Origin: Rhizobiaceae bacterium
Lineage (GTDB): Bacteria; Pseudomonadota; Alphaproteobacteria; Rhizobiales; Rhizobiaceae
Assembly (NCBI GenBank): GCA_913776675.1
Contig: CAJYRE010000109.1
Location: 1-13,907, forward strand
DNA: 13,907 nt
Reading direction: 5' to 3'
How positions within the stretch are numbered: position 1 is the stretch's first letter; every line of letters begins with the position of its first letter. A model generated the notes under the pieces. The model worked only from the letters and a program-made list of their open reading frames with translations. It did no database searches and was not told the DNA's origin. Below, piece by piece: positions 1-7,941 of this stretch. The position numbers were made by a program, and so were the translations under genes.

Positions 1-33
1 CTGATCAAAGTGTGGGAAGAGCGGGCAAATTGA
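1..33 (+). CDS. 3' end of an unidentified upstream gene (partial)
   Basis: The frame starting at base 1 is open and encodes LIKVWEERAN before a TGA at 31-33, so it may be the tail of a gene that begins outside the window. Eleven codons are too few to recognise a family or to prove coding. The stop codon lies in the loop of a small GC hairpin (21-39), a position often seen at gene ends, which is mild support. The next gene starts 57 bases later in the same direction. Function unknown. Confidence 0.35.
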   Translation: MIKVWEERAN

Positions 34-39
34 GCCCGC
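21..39 (+). terminator. Small GC hairpin at the end of the upstream gene
   Basis: GCGGGC (21-26) pairs perfectly with GCCCGC (34-39) around a seven-base loop that contains the TGA stop. The bases after it (ATTCTCG) are only weakly T-rich, so this is at best a poor intrinsic terminator. It may simply be a 3'-end stabilising structure. Confidence 0.3.
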
Positions 40-90
40 ATTCTCGTCGCCGTGCTCGAATCTCTGTAAACGGATTGAAGGTCAGCCTGC

Positions 91-672
91 ATGAGCAAGA
101 ACACATTGGATTTTTATGCCGCCAACGCTGCGGAATATGTTTTGCACGGCACCGTCAACCCGCGCCTGAACAGCTTTCTCGAACGTTTGCCTGCCGGTGG
201 CACCATTCTGGAACTCGGCACTGGCAGTGGTGTTGATGCAAAAGCCATGCTGGCAGCGGGTTTCCGCGTTGACGCCACGGACGGCTCCGGTGAACTTGCG
301 CATGAAGCCGAAAAACTGCTGGGGCAACCCGTGCGCCAAATGCTCTTCAATCAACTGGAGGCAGATCAGGCTTATGACGGGGTTTATGCCAGCGCTTCTC
401 TTCTGCATGCACCGCGAGAGGACCTGCCGGACATTATCAGCCGAATCCATCGCTCATTGAAGGTTGGCGGGTATGTTTGGGCCAGCTTCAAAGGCGGGCA
501 ACAGGAGGGGCTAGACGGGCTTGGCCGCTATTACAACTACTTCAGCGCAAGTGAACTCAAGCAGATCTGGTCCACCAATGGAGCATGGTCAAGTCTGGAA
601 CACGAAAGCTGGCTTGGCTCAGGCTATGATAAGCTACCAACGGAATGGCATTCTATCATGGCGAAACGATAA
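91..672 (+). CDS. Class I SAM-dependent methyltransferase, substrate unknown
   Basis: A 193-residue protein with a Rossmann-type methyltransferase core. Motif I is ILELGTGSGVDA (residues 39-50), where the glycine-rich loop contacts S-adenosylmethionine. VDATDGS (60-66) ends the second strand, with the acidic residue that usually holds the ribose. YDGVYASASLLHAP (95-108) is the strand-4 region, and the LKVGGYVWASFK stretch (123-134) is the typical post-strand-5 segment. The length suits the small Methyltransf_11/25-like proteins. The ATG at 91 follows GAAGGT at 77-82, a good ribosome binding site. No membrane segment or signal peptide is seen, so it is probably cytoplasmic. The neighbours do not reveal a substrate. 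The gene ends 6 bases before the stop of the convergent hydrolase and seems to use a terminator inside that gene. Certain as a methyltransferase fold; the acceptor cannot be told. Confidence 0.9.
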   Translation: MSKNTLDFYAANAAEYVLHGTVNPRLNSFLERLPAGGTILELGTGSGVDAKAMLAAGFRVDATDGSGELAHEAEKLLGQPVRQMLFNQLEADQAYDGVYASASLLHAPREDLPDIISRIHRSLKVGGYVWASFKGGQQEGLDGLGRYYNYFSASELKQIWSTNGAWSSLEHESWLGSGYDKLPTEWHSIMAKR

Positions 673-678
673 TAACCA

Positions 679-1605
679 TCACAGCCATTGATGACGGTGC
701 ATCCATTCTTCGAGAGCCGGGGTCCAGACCACCGGCTCTTGTTTTTTACCGCCCATGGCAAAACCGTGCCCGCCCGTTGCCAGCGGGATCAATTCGACAG
801 GAACGCCCGCCTTTTCACAGGCCGCCTGCATCAACAGCGAATTTTCGAAATTGGCCACCGGGTCATCCTTGGCGTGAACCAGCAGAAACGGCGGATCCTT
901 GGGTTTGACACCGGTATCCACCGACCATTTTGCCACAGAATCCGCATCCGGGTTGCGGCCCACCAGTTTCATGCGGGTCCATGTGTGATCATAGGGCGCT
1001 TTCAGCGTAATGACCGGATAGGCCAGCACCGCAAAATCCGGCCTTGCAGAGAGCTGGTCTGCGGCGTCCACCGGCTGATAGGTGGGCTGATCAAACCGGG
1101 TTGCCAGCATGCCCATCAGATGCCCGCCTGCCGAAAAGCCCATGCAGCCGATTTTTGTTTGATCAAGACCAAGGCTTTCGACTTGTTCGCGAATGAGGCG
1201 CAAGGCGCGCTGGGCATCCTGCAAGGGGGCCAGCGGGCCAACGGCCCAGCCCTCGCCCGGCAGTCGGTAGGTGAGGATGAAGGCTGTGATGCCGCGCTCC
1301 GTCAGCCATTTGGCGGCAGCATTGGCTTCGTTTTTGTCCGAAATGAACCGATAGCCGCCGCCTGCGGCGATCAGCACCGCAGTGCCGTTGGGCTTATCCG
1401 GGCGCACCATACGCAACGTTGGCACCGAAACATGCGTGATATGTCCATGCTGATCGACGATTTGGTCGCCCACTGGCCCACCGCCACCCGGCGGCTGCGT
1501 TGGCCAAAGCGCAACACCATCGGAGGACAGCGCGTTGGCAAAGGCCTTTGCAAACGGACTAACGGCCAAAAATGTCATAAACAAACGTCGCCTGAACATC
1601 ACCAT
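679..1605 (-). CDS. Exported alpha/beta hydrolase (Aes / BD-FAE-type esterase)
   Basis: A 308-residue serine hydrolase with an N-terminal export signal. The start FRRRLFM followed by a hydrophobic stretch and AKAFA fits a Sec signal and also resembles a twin-arginine (Tat) signal, with cleavage near residue 22-24, so the enzyme is probably periplasmic. The oxyanion-hole region reads AAGGGYRF (81-88). The nucleophile elbow is GFSAGG with Ser158. The likely acid is Asp247 in VHAKDDP and the base is His280 in GGHGF. This order and the short lid match acetyl-xylan/feruloyl-type esterases and other Aes relatives; the true substrate is not visible. Start: the first ATG (1605) and the third codon (also ATG) are both possible. 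It lies 40 bases downstream of the HerA-like gene on the same strand, so the two are probably one transcription unit. Its last codons overlap a terminator that serves the opposing gene. Confidence 0.88.
   Translation of the reverse strand: MVMFRRRLFMTFLAVSPFAKAFANALSSDGVALWPTQPPGGGGPVGDQIVDQHGHITHVSVPTLRMVRPDKPNGTAVLIAAGGGYRFISDKNEANAAAKWLTERGITAFILTYRLPGEGWAVGPLAPLQDAQRALRLIREQVESLGLDQTKIGCMGFSAGGHLMGMLATRFDQPTYQPVDAADQLSARPDFAVLAYPVITLKAPYDHTWTRMKLVGRNPDADSVAKWSVDTGVKPKDPPFLLVHAKDDPVANFENSLLMQAACEKAGVPVELIPLATGGHGFAMGGKKQEPVVWTPALEEWMHRHQWL
713..747 (+). terminator. Strong intrinsic terminator inside the opposing hydrolase gene
   Basis: AGAGCCGG (713-720) pairs perfectly with CCGGCTCT (732-739). 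Inside it GGT (721-723) pairs with ACC (728-730) around CCAG, leaving one unpaired A at 731. The stem is followed on the plus strand by TG and then six Ts (742-747). This is a classic Rho-independent terminator for the methyltransferase that stops at 672. It lies wholly inside the 3' end of the minus-strand hydrolase gene, and the minus-strand flank has no T run, so it should act in one direction only. Confidence 0.75.
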
Positions 1606-1645
1606 AGGTCATACTCTCTAAACCGGGACCCGGTGACTACACCAT

Positions 1646-3172
1646 TTATTCGGCAGCACTGCGACCATCTGGCAGGTCATCATCACTGCCGTTTGCATCA
1701 CCGGGTTGCGTCTCCGCTTCCAAATCGGGGAAGGCGACGATGCGCTTGCCGGAAAAATCGGTGTGGACCACCACCAATCCCTGTTCTTCGAAATAGCCCA
1801 GCAAACGGCGGGCGCGGCGGGCCGAATGAGTGCCGTAAGCACGGGCAATGCGCAAATCGGAGGGGCATGGCTCATTGCGTAAAGCGGCCTTGGCCATCAG
1901 CAGGAAGACGCCCTGCAAGTCATCGGACACGCGCATGGATAAAGACAAGGCTGTCTGCCAGCCTTCCGAGGCTGCGGTTTCTTCATCCACCCCTGAGCGG
2001 GTCACAGCCACGCGGCGGCGGAATTCGCCCATGGGCATGGGTGGGCCGCCCACACGACGCATACGGGCGCGCACCAGAAATTCCTGATAGAGGACCGAGT
2101 CTGTGCGATAGGCAGCTTGTGGATCATCGAGGATTTCAGCCAGCACGGCCGCCATCCGCTCTTCGCGGTCTTCCGGCGTCATCTCCGGTTGCGATGGCCG
2201 GGCTGGCATCGAGTCTTCACTCATCACTGGCGTGGCGCGGGACAGTTCGGCCAGAATATCCGTGGTCGGGCGCGGTGCCGGGGCAACCCGGCGCATGATC
2301 GGCCGGGTGAACTCTTCGGGATCGGGCGTAAAAATCAGCTCTTCCACATCCTGCGGCGCATTGGGCAGCGGCATCAGCTTGGGGCTGGAAGAGCGGGCCG
2401 AGGTTTCCACATCGCCAATCACAATCGGCAGCGGACGGCGCGACAAGGCCGGACCGAGGGCAACAAAATTACCGCGCTTCAAATCCCGGAACATTTCCGC
2501 CTGACGACGATCCATGCCAAGAAGATCGGCAGCGCGGGCCATGTCGATGTCCAGAAAGGTACGGCCCATCAGGAAGTTGGAGGCTTCTGCCGCAACGTTC
2601 TTCGCAAGCTTTGCCAGTCGCTGCGTGGCAATCACCCCTGCAAGACCGCGTTTACGGCCACGGCACATCAGATTGGTCATGGCACCGAGCGAGAGTTTGC
2701 GCGCATCTTCCGATACATCACCGCCAACAGCGGGTGCAAACATCTGCGCTTCATCGACCACCACGAGGGCCGGATACCAATATTCACGCTCGGCATCGAA
2801 CAGGCCGTTGAGGAAAATGCCAGCGGCCCGCATTTGTTGATCCACATCCAGCCCTTCCAGCGTCAAAACGCAGGAAACGCGATGCTGGCGAATGCGGGTG
2901 GCAATACCAATCAACTCGGCATCGCTACGCTCACCATCAACAACCAGATGGCCGTATTTATCGGACAGCGTGACGAAATCGCCTTCGGGGTCAATGATGA
3001 TCTGCTGCACCCACTGGGCAGACTGCTCCAGCAACCGCCGAAGCAAATGCGATTTGCCGGAGCCGGAATTGCCCTGCACCAAGAGGCGCGTTGCCAGCAA
3101 CTCCTCGATATCGAGCTTGGCGGGTTGGCCACCCGACACTGTTCCCATATCGATTCCGACCTGCAACGTCAT
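1646..3172 (-). CDS. HerA-like (DUF87/HerA-FtsK superfamily) ATPase with C-terminal winged helix
   Basis: A 508-residue P-loop ATPase. Walker A is GNSGSGKS (34-41), at the end of LLVQGNSGSGKSHLLRRLLE. IIIDPEGDFVTL (58-69) is the characteristic post-Walker strand of HerA proteins. Walker B is LVVVDEAQMFAP (136-147), and RGRKRGLAGVIATQR (171-185) holds the sensor and arginine-finger region. Residues about 290-335 form a proline-rich linker, and about 422-484 look like a winged-helix DNA-binding domain (LGYFEEQGLVVVH). HerA relatives form hexameric rings that pump DNA. Archaeal HerA works with the NurA nuclease, but no NurA, Sir2 or DUF4297 partner is present, so I do not infer end resection or defence. 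I recall similar single genes being widespread in rhizobia. ATG at 3172 has a close GAGGG upstream, and the short N-terminus before Walker A fits the family. A conserved but uncharacterised DNA-translocase-like protein. Confidence 0.88.
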   Translation of the reverse strand: MTLQVGIDMGTVSGGQPAKLDIEELLATRLLVQGNSGSGKSHLLRRLLEQSAQWVQQIIIDPEGDFVTLSDKYGHLVVDGERSDAELIGIATRIRQHRVSCVLTLEGLDVDQQMRAAGIFLNGLFDAEREYWYPALVVVDEAQMFAPAVGGDVSEDARKLSLGAMTNLMCRGRKRGLAGVIATQRLAKLAKNVAAEASNFLMGRTFLDIDMARAADLLGMDRRQAEMFRDLKRGNFVALGPALSRRPLPIVIGDVETSARSSSPKLMPLPNAPQDVEELIFTPDPEEFTRPIMRRVAPAPRPTTDILAELSRATPVMSEDSMPARPSQPEMTPEDREERMAAVLAEILDDPQAAYRTDSVLYQEFLVRARMRRVGGPPMPMGEFRRRVAVTRSGVDEETAASEGWQTALSLSMRVSDDLQGVFLLMAKAALRNEPCPSDLRIARAYGTHSARRARRLLGYFEEQGLVVVHTDFSGKRIVAFPDLEAETQPGDANGSDDDLPDGRSAAE

Positions 3173-3243
3173 ACCCTCGTGATGTTTGGAAAGCGGCCCA
3201 AGGCCTTCATTCCTGATCCCTTAACAGAAAATGAAAGGCTTGC

Positions 3244-3267
3244 GTGGGTCTTGTTGGCAAAACCCAC
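3244..3267. other. Hairpin between the CNNM-type gene and the herA-like gene
   Basis: GTGGGT (3244-3249) pairs with ACCCAC (3262-3267); inside, after one C.A mismatch, TTG (3251-3253) pairs with CAA (3258-3260) around TTGG. Read on the minus strand it lies just after the CNNM-type stop (3298) and is followed by GCAAGCCTTTCATTTTC, only loosely T-rich. It may be a weak terminator or 3' stabiliser. The promoter of the herA-like gene must lie in the same 125-base gap unless the genes are co-transcribed. Confidence 0.35.
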
Positions 3268-3297
3268 AGACAATCTCACTCAAATCTGACAGGCCAA

Positions 3298-4590
3298 TCA
3301 ATCCGGATCAGAAACAGGCACCGGCGAAACAAGAATTTTATCAATACGGCGGCCATCAAGATCGACAACTTCAAACTTCCAGCCACTTTTAACAAAGCTT
3401 TCCCCCAAAGACGGGATTCGCTTCAGCTCATCCAGCACAAAACCGGCAACAGTGGTAAAATCAGGGTCTTCATCCACCGGCACACGGATATGCTCGACAA
3501 ATTCATCAATGGGGGTCCAGCCGGCAACCAGATAGGAGCCATCGTCCCGCATGAGAAGCGCGGGCTCTTCCTCGCCATCTTCCTGATAGGCACCCGTAAT
3601 GGCTTCCAGAATATCGCCAGAGGTGATGATCCCTTCAAAATGGCCGTATTCGTCATAGACCAGCACCATATGCTGGCTGGTTTTGCGGATCGACTGAATA
3701 ATGTCGATGGCCCCCGCCAGATCGGAAACAATCGGCACATCATGCGTCAGCGCCCGAATGTCAATATCTGTGCCACGAGCCAAAGCATCGTAGAAATTCT
3801 TCACCGGCATCACGCCGATAATTTCATCGGAATTGCCATTGCGCACCGGCATGCGTGAATGCTGGCTCTCGTTAAGCTTTTCGCGGATTTCATCAACGGT
3901 ATCATCAACACCAATGGTATCCACATCACGGCGCGGTGTCATCAGGCCACGGGCCGTGCGGTCTGCCAGACGCATGACGCCGGAAATCATTTGCGATTCT
4001 TCGGTTTCAATCACACCCGCGCTCTGCGCTTCAGCCAGAACGGTCTTGATTTCCTCATCTGTCACCGTGCCGCTTGCGCTGCCCTTTTGCCCCAGCAAGG
4101 CCAAAACGGCCCGACCGGAGCCATCCAGCAACCAGACCAGAGGCGCGCAAATCCGTGACAAGACCACCATGGTGCCCGCCATGCGCGCTGCCACCAGCTC
4201 GGGATTGCGCAAGGCAATCTGCTTGGGAACCAGCTCACCAATAATCAGCGAACGATAGGTAATAAGGACAACAACGGAGCCAACCCCGAGCGCGCTGGCC
4301 AAAGGCTCGGTCATACCCTGCCCTATCAACCATTGCGTAAAGCGCGAACCCAGTGTGGCACCGGAAAAAGCACCGGACAAAACACCCACACGGGTAATGC
4401 CAATTTGAACTGTGGAAATGAAACGGCCGGGATTTTCACCAAGGCTGATGGCAACGGCTGCTCCCCGATGCCCCGATTCTGCGAGGACCTTCAGGCGGGC
4501 GGAGCGGGCGGAAACAACCGCTAGCTCAGACATAGACAATAAACCGTTCAACAAGGTAAGAAGGGCGACAATTACAATTTCGGCGATCAA
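3298..4590 (-). CDS. CNNM/CorC (DUF21-CBS-CorC_HlyC) family inner-membrane protein
   Basis: A 430-residue protein with the full family architecture. Residues 1 to about 170 are the hydrophobic DUF21 membrane domain, with MSELAVVSARSARL early on and GELVPKQIAL (118-127). Residues about 215-335 are a pair of CBS domains (starting near GLMTPRRDVDTI; the second contains VLVYDEYGHFEGIIT). Residues about 345-425 are the C-terminal CorC_HlyC domain. Family members are magnesium or divalent-cation exporters controlled by nucleotide binding to the CBS pair; older annotations say 'hemolysin'. The start is a TTG at 4590: an in-frame TAA lies three codons upstream and the next ATG would remove the first helix. 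No good ribosome binding site is seen. Two arginines (67 in IGITRVG, 113 in TYRSLIIGEL) sit where I remember leucine in relatives. It is downstream of murI (157-base gap), so co-transcription is possible. Confidence 0.9.
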   Translation of the reverse strand: MIAEIVIVALLTLLNGLLSMSELAVVSARSARLKVLAESGHRGAAVAISLGENPGRFISTVQIGITRVGVLSGAFSGATLGSRFTQWLIGQGMTEPLASALGVGSVVVLITYRSLIIGELVPKQIALRNPELVAARMAGTMVVLSRICAPLVWLLDGSGRAVLALLGQKGSASGTVTDEEIKTVLAEAQSAGVIETEESQMISGVMRLADRTARGLMTPRRDVDTIGVDDTVDEIREKLNESQHSRMPVRNGNSDEIIGVMPVKNFYDALARGTDIDIRALTHDVPIVSDLAGAIDIIQSIRKTSQHMVLVYDEYGHFEGIITSGDILEAITGAYQEDGEEEPALLMRDDGSYLVAGWTPIDEFVEHIRVPVDEDPDFTTVAGFVLDELKRIPSLGESFVKSGWKFEVVDLDGRRIDKILVSPVPVSDPD

Positions 4591-4747
4591 GCTGTTTTAA
4601 ATCTCATAGGAGCCACACAAAGGCGGCGGGGCGTTATGCTTTAACACAAATTTCGCCCGCATTCCAAACGTAGATACGCTCTTTAACAGCAGGAATTTAT
4701 GATAAGACTGATAAAATAAAGCATCGTCTTCCGCACACCCCCCACTT

Positions 4748-5569
4748 TTAAGGGGAAATAACCGAATATTGTCGGGATAGACCAAACCCCTGCATCAATC
4801 GGCGCGTGGCAAAATCGGGTTGGCCGGAGGTGAAGACCGCAAAATCCCGGTCTTCGGCATCCGCCTCCCTCTCGACCATCGGCACCAGACGCCTTGCCTG
4901 ACGGGCAATGGCTTCCGCAGGGTCAAGCCAATCAACCGGCCAGGGAGCCAGTCGGCGGAACATATTGGCAAGAAAAGGATAATGGGTGCAGGCCAGCACA
5001 ACAATATCGGTCTGGCGGCCTTCATCCCGCACAAAGCATGGGGCTATTTCCGCCATCAAGTCTTCATCGGAGACGGTTTCACCCCGGATATAGGCCTCTG
5101 CCAGACGGGCAAGATGTTTTGAGCCCACCAGATTGACCTGACATTGGCTGGCAAAAGACTGGATGAGATCACGGGTATAAGCCCGCTTCACGGCTCCCGG
5201 CGTTGCCAGCACCGAAATCAGGCCGGAACGGGTGCGCTCTGCCGCAGGCTTGATGGCCGGAACCGTTCCCACAAAACGTCGCTCTGGAAAAGTGGCCCGC
5301 AGATCAGCGCCCACCAATGTGAAAGCCGTATTGCAGGCAATAATCACCACTTCGGGATCATAGCTGGACAAAAGCCTGCCGAACAAGGTGATGATTCGCG
5401 CCCGAAGCGGCTCTTCCTCCCAATCACCATAGGGAAAGCCCGCATCATCGGCCACATAGATAAAATGGCGCTCCGGCATCAGCACACGCGCTTCGCGCAA
5501 CACCGTGAGACCACCAATGCCAGAATCAAAAACGAGAACGGGTTTCAGCTCAGCTATCCAATCCGTCAT
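4748..5569 (-). CDS. murI: Glutamate racemase
   Basis: Cytoplasmic enzyme that converts L-glutamate to D-glutamate for peptidoglycan. Motifs, numbered from the upstream GTG at 5578 (subtract 3 for the ATG): [12 protein letters not shown] (16-27) with substrate-binding Asp18-Ser19, ADDAGFPYG (43-51), first catalytic Cys82 in [16 protein letters not shown] (104-113), and second catalytic Cys197 in [10 protein letters not shown] chose ATG 5569 (273 residues) because AGGTG lies six bases before it; the GTG nine bases earlier is possible and has GAGGA at a usable distance. Either start lies inside the end of trmJ (stop at 5550), so translation is probably coupled. Phe86 replaces the serine or threonine I expect after CNTA; both catalytic cysteines are intact, so the enzyme should be active. 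Rhizobial MurI beside a TrmJ-type gene and icd fits my memory of the order. Confidence 0.93.
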   Translation of the reverse strand: MTDWIAELKPVLVFDSGIGGLTVLREARVLMPERHFIYVADDAGFPYGDWEEEPLRARIITLFGRLLSSYDPEVVIIACNTAFTLVGADLRATFPERRFVGTVPAIKPAAERTRSGLISVLATPGAVKRAYTRDLIQSFASQCQVNLVGSKHLARLAEAYIRGETVSDEDLMAEIAPCFVRDEGRQTDIVVLACTHYPFLANMFRRLAPWPVDWLDPAEAIARQARRLVPMVEREADAEDRDFAVFTSGQPDFATRRLMQGFGLSRQYSVISP

Positions 5570-6386
5570 CGATGTCACCTAGCCCATCCTCATCACCCAG
5601 TGGAGCGCCTGCGCCTCTGGGGTTTTTGCGCGAAAACCGATCCAGTGACGAGACAACACCGCGCATAACCTTGATTTCCTGCGAGGAAAACGCCCGCCGA
5701 GACAAGACAGCCCGAAGATTGTCCACCATGCGCGCCTTTTTATGGACGGGGCGGAAATATCCGCGTGCATCCAGCGCATCTTCCATGTGTTCAAACAGGC
5801 CAATCACCTCATCCTTGGTCGCGGGCTCCTGATTCACTTCCTGAAAGGGAGTTGCCGTTACATCGTCCATGCCGGATTTCATCCATTCATAGGACATCAG
5901 CAACACGGCCTGCGCGATATTCAGTGAGGCAAAGGCCGGGTTCACCGGAAAGGTGACGATTTCATCGGCCAGCGCCACATCTTCATTGGTCAGGCCAGAT
6001 TTTTCGCGGCCAAACAGAATGCCGGTCTTTTGGCCTGCATTAAAGCGGCCGCGCAAGGTGGAAGCGGCTGTCACCGGCGAAGCGACAGGCTTGAAATTGT
6101 CTCTTTGGCGGGCGGTGGTGGCATAGATGAAGTGAAGATCGGCAATCGCCTCTTCCAAGGTAGCAAAAACCACTGCGCCATCAATGACATGATCAGCCTT
6201 TGAGGCTGCCGAGCGCGCTTTTTCCGAGGGCCAGCCATCGCGCGGATTCACCAGACGCAATTCAGCCAGACCAAAATTGGCCATCGCACGGGCCACCATG
6301 CCGATATTTTCACCCAATTGCGGCTCAACCAGAATAATTGCCGGGCCTTCGGCAATAAGTTCGCGTTCGCTATTGGTGCCTGCCAT
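5550..6386 (-). CDS. trmJ: SpoU/TrmD-superfamily RNA 2'-O-methyltransferase, TrmJ type
   Basis: A 278-residue SPOUT methyltransferase. Motif 1 is [14 protein letters not shown] (26-39). Motif 2 is [15 protein letters not shown] (122-136). Motif 3, [19 protein letters not shown] (149-167), forms the SAM-binding trefoil knot. The extra helical C-terminal part (about 185-255, ending in RKNPRG) and the family TrmJ/LasT pattern suggest 2'-O-methylation of position 32 in certain tRNAs; it could instead modify another RNA, since rhizobial orthologues are mostly assigned by similarity. The tail (256-278) is rich in Gly and Asp and is probably disordered; it overlaps the murI start. ATG 6386 is preceded by AGGAAT at a good distance. 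It is divergent from icd across a 260-base gap that must hold both promoters, and is the first gene of a minus-strand run trmJ-murI, possibly continuing into the CNNM gene. Confidence 0.92.
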   Translation of the reverse strand: MAGTNSERELIAEGPAIILVEPQLGENIGMVARAMANFGLAELRLVNPRDGWPSEKARSAASKADHVIDGAVVFATLEEAIADLHFIYATTARQRDNFKPVASPVTAASTLRGRFNAGQKTGILFGREKSGLTNEDVALADEIVTFPVNPAFASLNIAQAVLLMSYEWMKSGMDDVTATPFQEVNQEPATKDEVIGLFEHMEDALDARGYFRPVHKKARMVDNLRAVLSRRAFSSQEIKVMRGVVSSLDRFSRKNPRGAGAPLGDEDGLGDIDDGLDS

Positions 6387-6552
6387 CTGTCATTCCTGAA
6401 TTCGCCGTGTTTTGTGCCTGAATGGGCATAAATGCACAAAAAGGCAAGAGCTGCGGTGCGTGTGTGTTTCTCAAACCCTTAAGATTGCGTGGACTGCAAC
6501 TCTTTTCAAACCTCTCTTGCGCGAAAATCCGAAGCCAGACACCGCTTCCTGT

Positions 6553-6580
6553 TTGCCTTGGGCTTTGAGAATGCTATAGG
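6553..6580 (+). promoter_or_regulatory. Candidate sigma-70-type promoter of icd
   Basis: TTGCCT (6553-6558) and TATAGG (6575-6580) are 16 bases apart and about 65 bases before the icd start, resembling the rhizobial CTTGAC / CTATAT pattern. Seen by eye only; neither box is a full match. A short inverted repeat (GCGGC at 6607-6611 with GCCGC at 6622-6626) lies in the presumed leader. Confidence 0.3.
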
Positions 6581-6646
6581 CAAATCCGGTTTATACAAAC
6601 TCCGATGCGGCGCATTTCAAAGCCGCGCTATTGATGAGGAAAGCAT

Positions 6647-7861
6647 ATGCAAAAGATCAAGGTTGCAAACCCTGTCGTCGATCTCGACGGCGATGAGATG
6701 ACCCGCATCATCTGGCAGTTCATCAAGGAAAAGCTGATCCTACCCTACCTTGATCTGGATATCGAATATTACGACCTCTCGGTTGAAAACCGCGACGCCA
6801 CCAACGACCAGGTCACTGTTGATGCCGCTCACGCCATCAAGAAGCACGGCGTTGGCATCAAGTGCGCAACCATTACGCCAGACGAAGCCCGCGTGAAGGA
6901 ATTCAACCTCAAGGAAATGTGGAAGAGCCCGAACGGCACCATCCGCAACATCCTCGGCGGCGTTATCTTCCGCGAGCCCATCATCTGCAAGAACGTTCCT
7001 CGCCTCGTTCCCGGCTGGACCCAGCCGATCGTTGTTGGCCGTCACGCTTTCGGCGACCAGTACAAGGCAACCGATTTCAAATTCCCCGGCAAGGGCAAGC
7101 TCTCCATCAAGTTCGTGGGTGAAGACGGTCAGGTGATTGAGAAGGACGTGTTTGACGCGCCTTCTTCTGGCGTTGCCATGGCGATGTACAACCTCGACGA
7201 ATCGATCCGCGATTTCGCCCGCGCTTCGATGAACTATGGCCTGATGCGTAAGTGGCCGGTGTATCTGTCCACCAAGAACACCATCCTCAAGGCTTACGAT
7301 GGCCGCTTCAAGGATCTGTTCGAAGAAGTATACCAGGCTGAGTTCAAGGCCAAGTTTGAAGAAATCGGCATCACCTATGAGCACCGCCTGATCGACGACA
7401 TGGTGGCTTCTGCGCTGAAGTGGTCTGGTGGCTACGTTTGGGCATGCAAAAACTATGACGGCGACGTGCAGTCCGACACCGTTGCTCAAGGCTTTGGCTC
7501 GCTCGGCCTGATGACCTCGGTTCTCTTGTCGCCCGATGGCCGCACCGTTGAAGCTGAAGCTGCTCACGGCACCGTGACCCGTCACTACCGTCAGCATCAG
7601 AAGGGTCAGGAAACCTCGACCAACTCGATCGCGTCGATCTTCGCCTGGACCCGTGGCCTTGCCCACCGCGCCAAGCTGGACGACAATGCCGAGCTGTCCA
7701 AGTTTGCCCTCACCCTTGAAAAGGTTTGCGTGGACACGGTTGAAGCTGGCTTCATGACCAAGGATCTGGCCCTGTTGATCGGCCCTGATCAGCCTTGGCT
7801 GTCCACCACAGCCTTCCTCGACAAGGTTGACGAGAACCTCAAGAAGGCCATGGCTGCTTAA
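6647..7861 (+). CDS. icd: NADP-dependent isocitrate dehydrogenase (homodimeric, eukaryote-like type)
   Basis: A TCA-cycle enzyme that oxidises isocitrate to 2-oxoglutarate and CO2, yielding NADPH in the cytoplasm. The 404-residue length and sequence match the dimeric IDH1/IDH2-like type, not the E. coli type. Substrate residues lie in [14 protein letters not shown] (92-105: Ser94, Asn96, Arg100), Arg131 and the [14 protein letters not shown] helix (206-219). The metal site is built from Asp250 (LIDDM) and Asp273/Asp277 (YDGDVQSD). The NADP pocket is [11 protein letters not shown] (305-315), where the Arg-His pair reads the 2'-phosphate. ATG 6647 follows GAGGA at 6636-6640. Codon choice looks more biased toward C/G-ending codons than in neighbouring genes, as expected for high expression, which also explains the long open antisense frame. 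A strong terminator follows. Confidence 0.97.
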   Translation: MQKIKVANPVVDLDGDEMTRIIWQFIKEKLILPYLDLDIEYYDLSVENRDATNDQVTVDAAHAIKKHGVGIKCATITPDEARVKEFNLKEMWKSPNGTIRNILGGVIFREPIICKNVPRLVPGWTQPIVVGRHAFGDQYKATDFKFPGKGKLSIKFVGEDGQVIEKDVFDAPSSGVAMAMYNLDESIRDFARASMNYGLMRKWPVYLSTKNTILKAYDGRFKDLFEEVYQAEFKAKFEEIGITYEHRLIDDMVASALKWSGGYVWACKNYDGDVQSDTVAQGFGSLGLMTSVLLSPDGRTVEAEAAHGTVTRHYRQHQKGQETSTNSIASIFAWTRGLAHRAKLDDNAELSKFALTLEKVCVDTVEAGFMTKDLALLIGPDQPWLSTTAFLDKVDENLKKAMAA

Positions 7862-7885
7862 GCCTGTACGCAACGCAACACCTCG

Positions 7886-7911
7886 AAGCCCGGCCCTGTG
7901 CCGGGCTTTTT
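7886..7911 (+). terminator. Intrinsic terminator of icd
   Basis: AAGCCCGGC (7886-7894) pairs perfectly with GCCGGGCTT (7900-7908) around a CCTGT loop; the 3' arm runs into TTTTT (7907-7911). It lies 25 bases after the icd stop. A textbook Rho-independent terminator, so the downstream transferase gene probably has its own promoter or depends on read-through. Confidence 0.9.
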
Positions 7912-7941
7912 CAGTCAAAATCGAATATTTTCGGAGGTCTC

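Noticed and set aside
688..2298. A 536-codon open frame on the plus strand opposite the hydrolase and HerA-like genes
   Set aside because: It spans the ends of two well-supported genes on the other strand and shows no protein family motif; composition is that of an antisense shadow.
1646..3172. HerA-like ATPase as part of an antiphage defence system
   Set aside because: No Sir2, DUF4297, nuclease or mobile-element genes are nearby; the surroundings are housekeeping genes.
2117..3289. A 390-codon plus-strand frame opposite the HerA-like gene
   Set aside because: The minus-strand frame has Walker A and B motifs; this one has none and is rich in His and Gln as expected for antisense translation.
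6740..7918. A 392-codon minus-strand frame opposite icd
   Set aside because: Long antisense frames arise from the strong codon bias of icd, which is certain; no motif or ribosome binding site supports the shadow.
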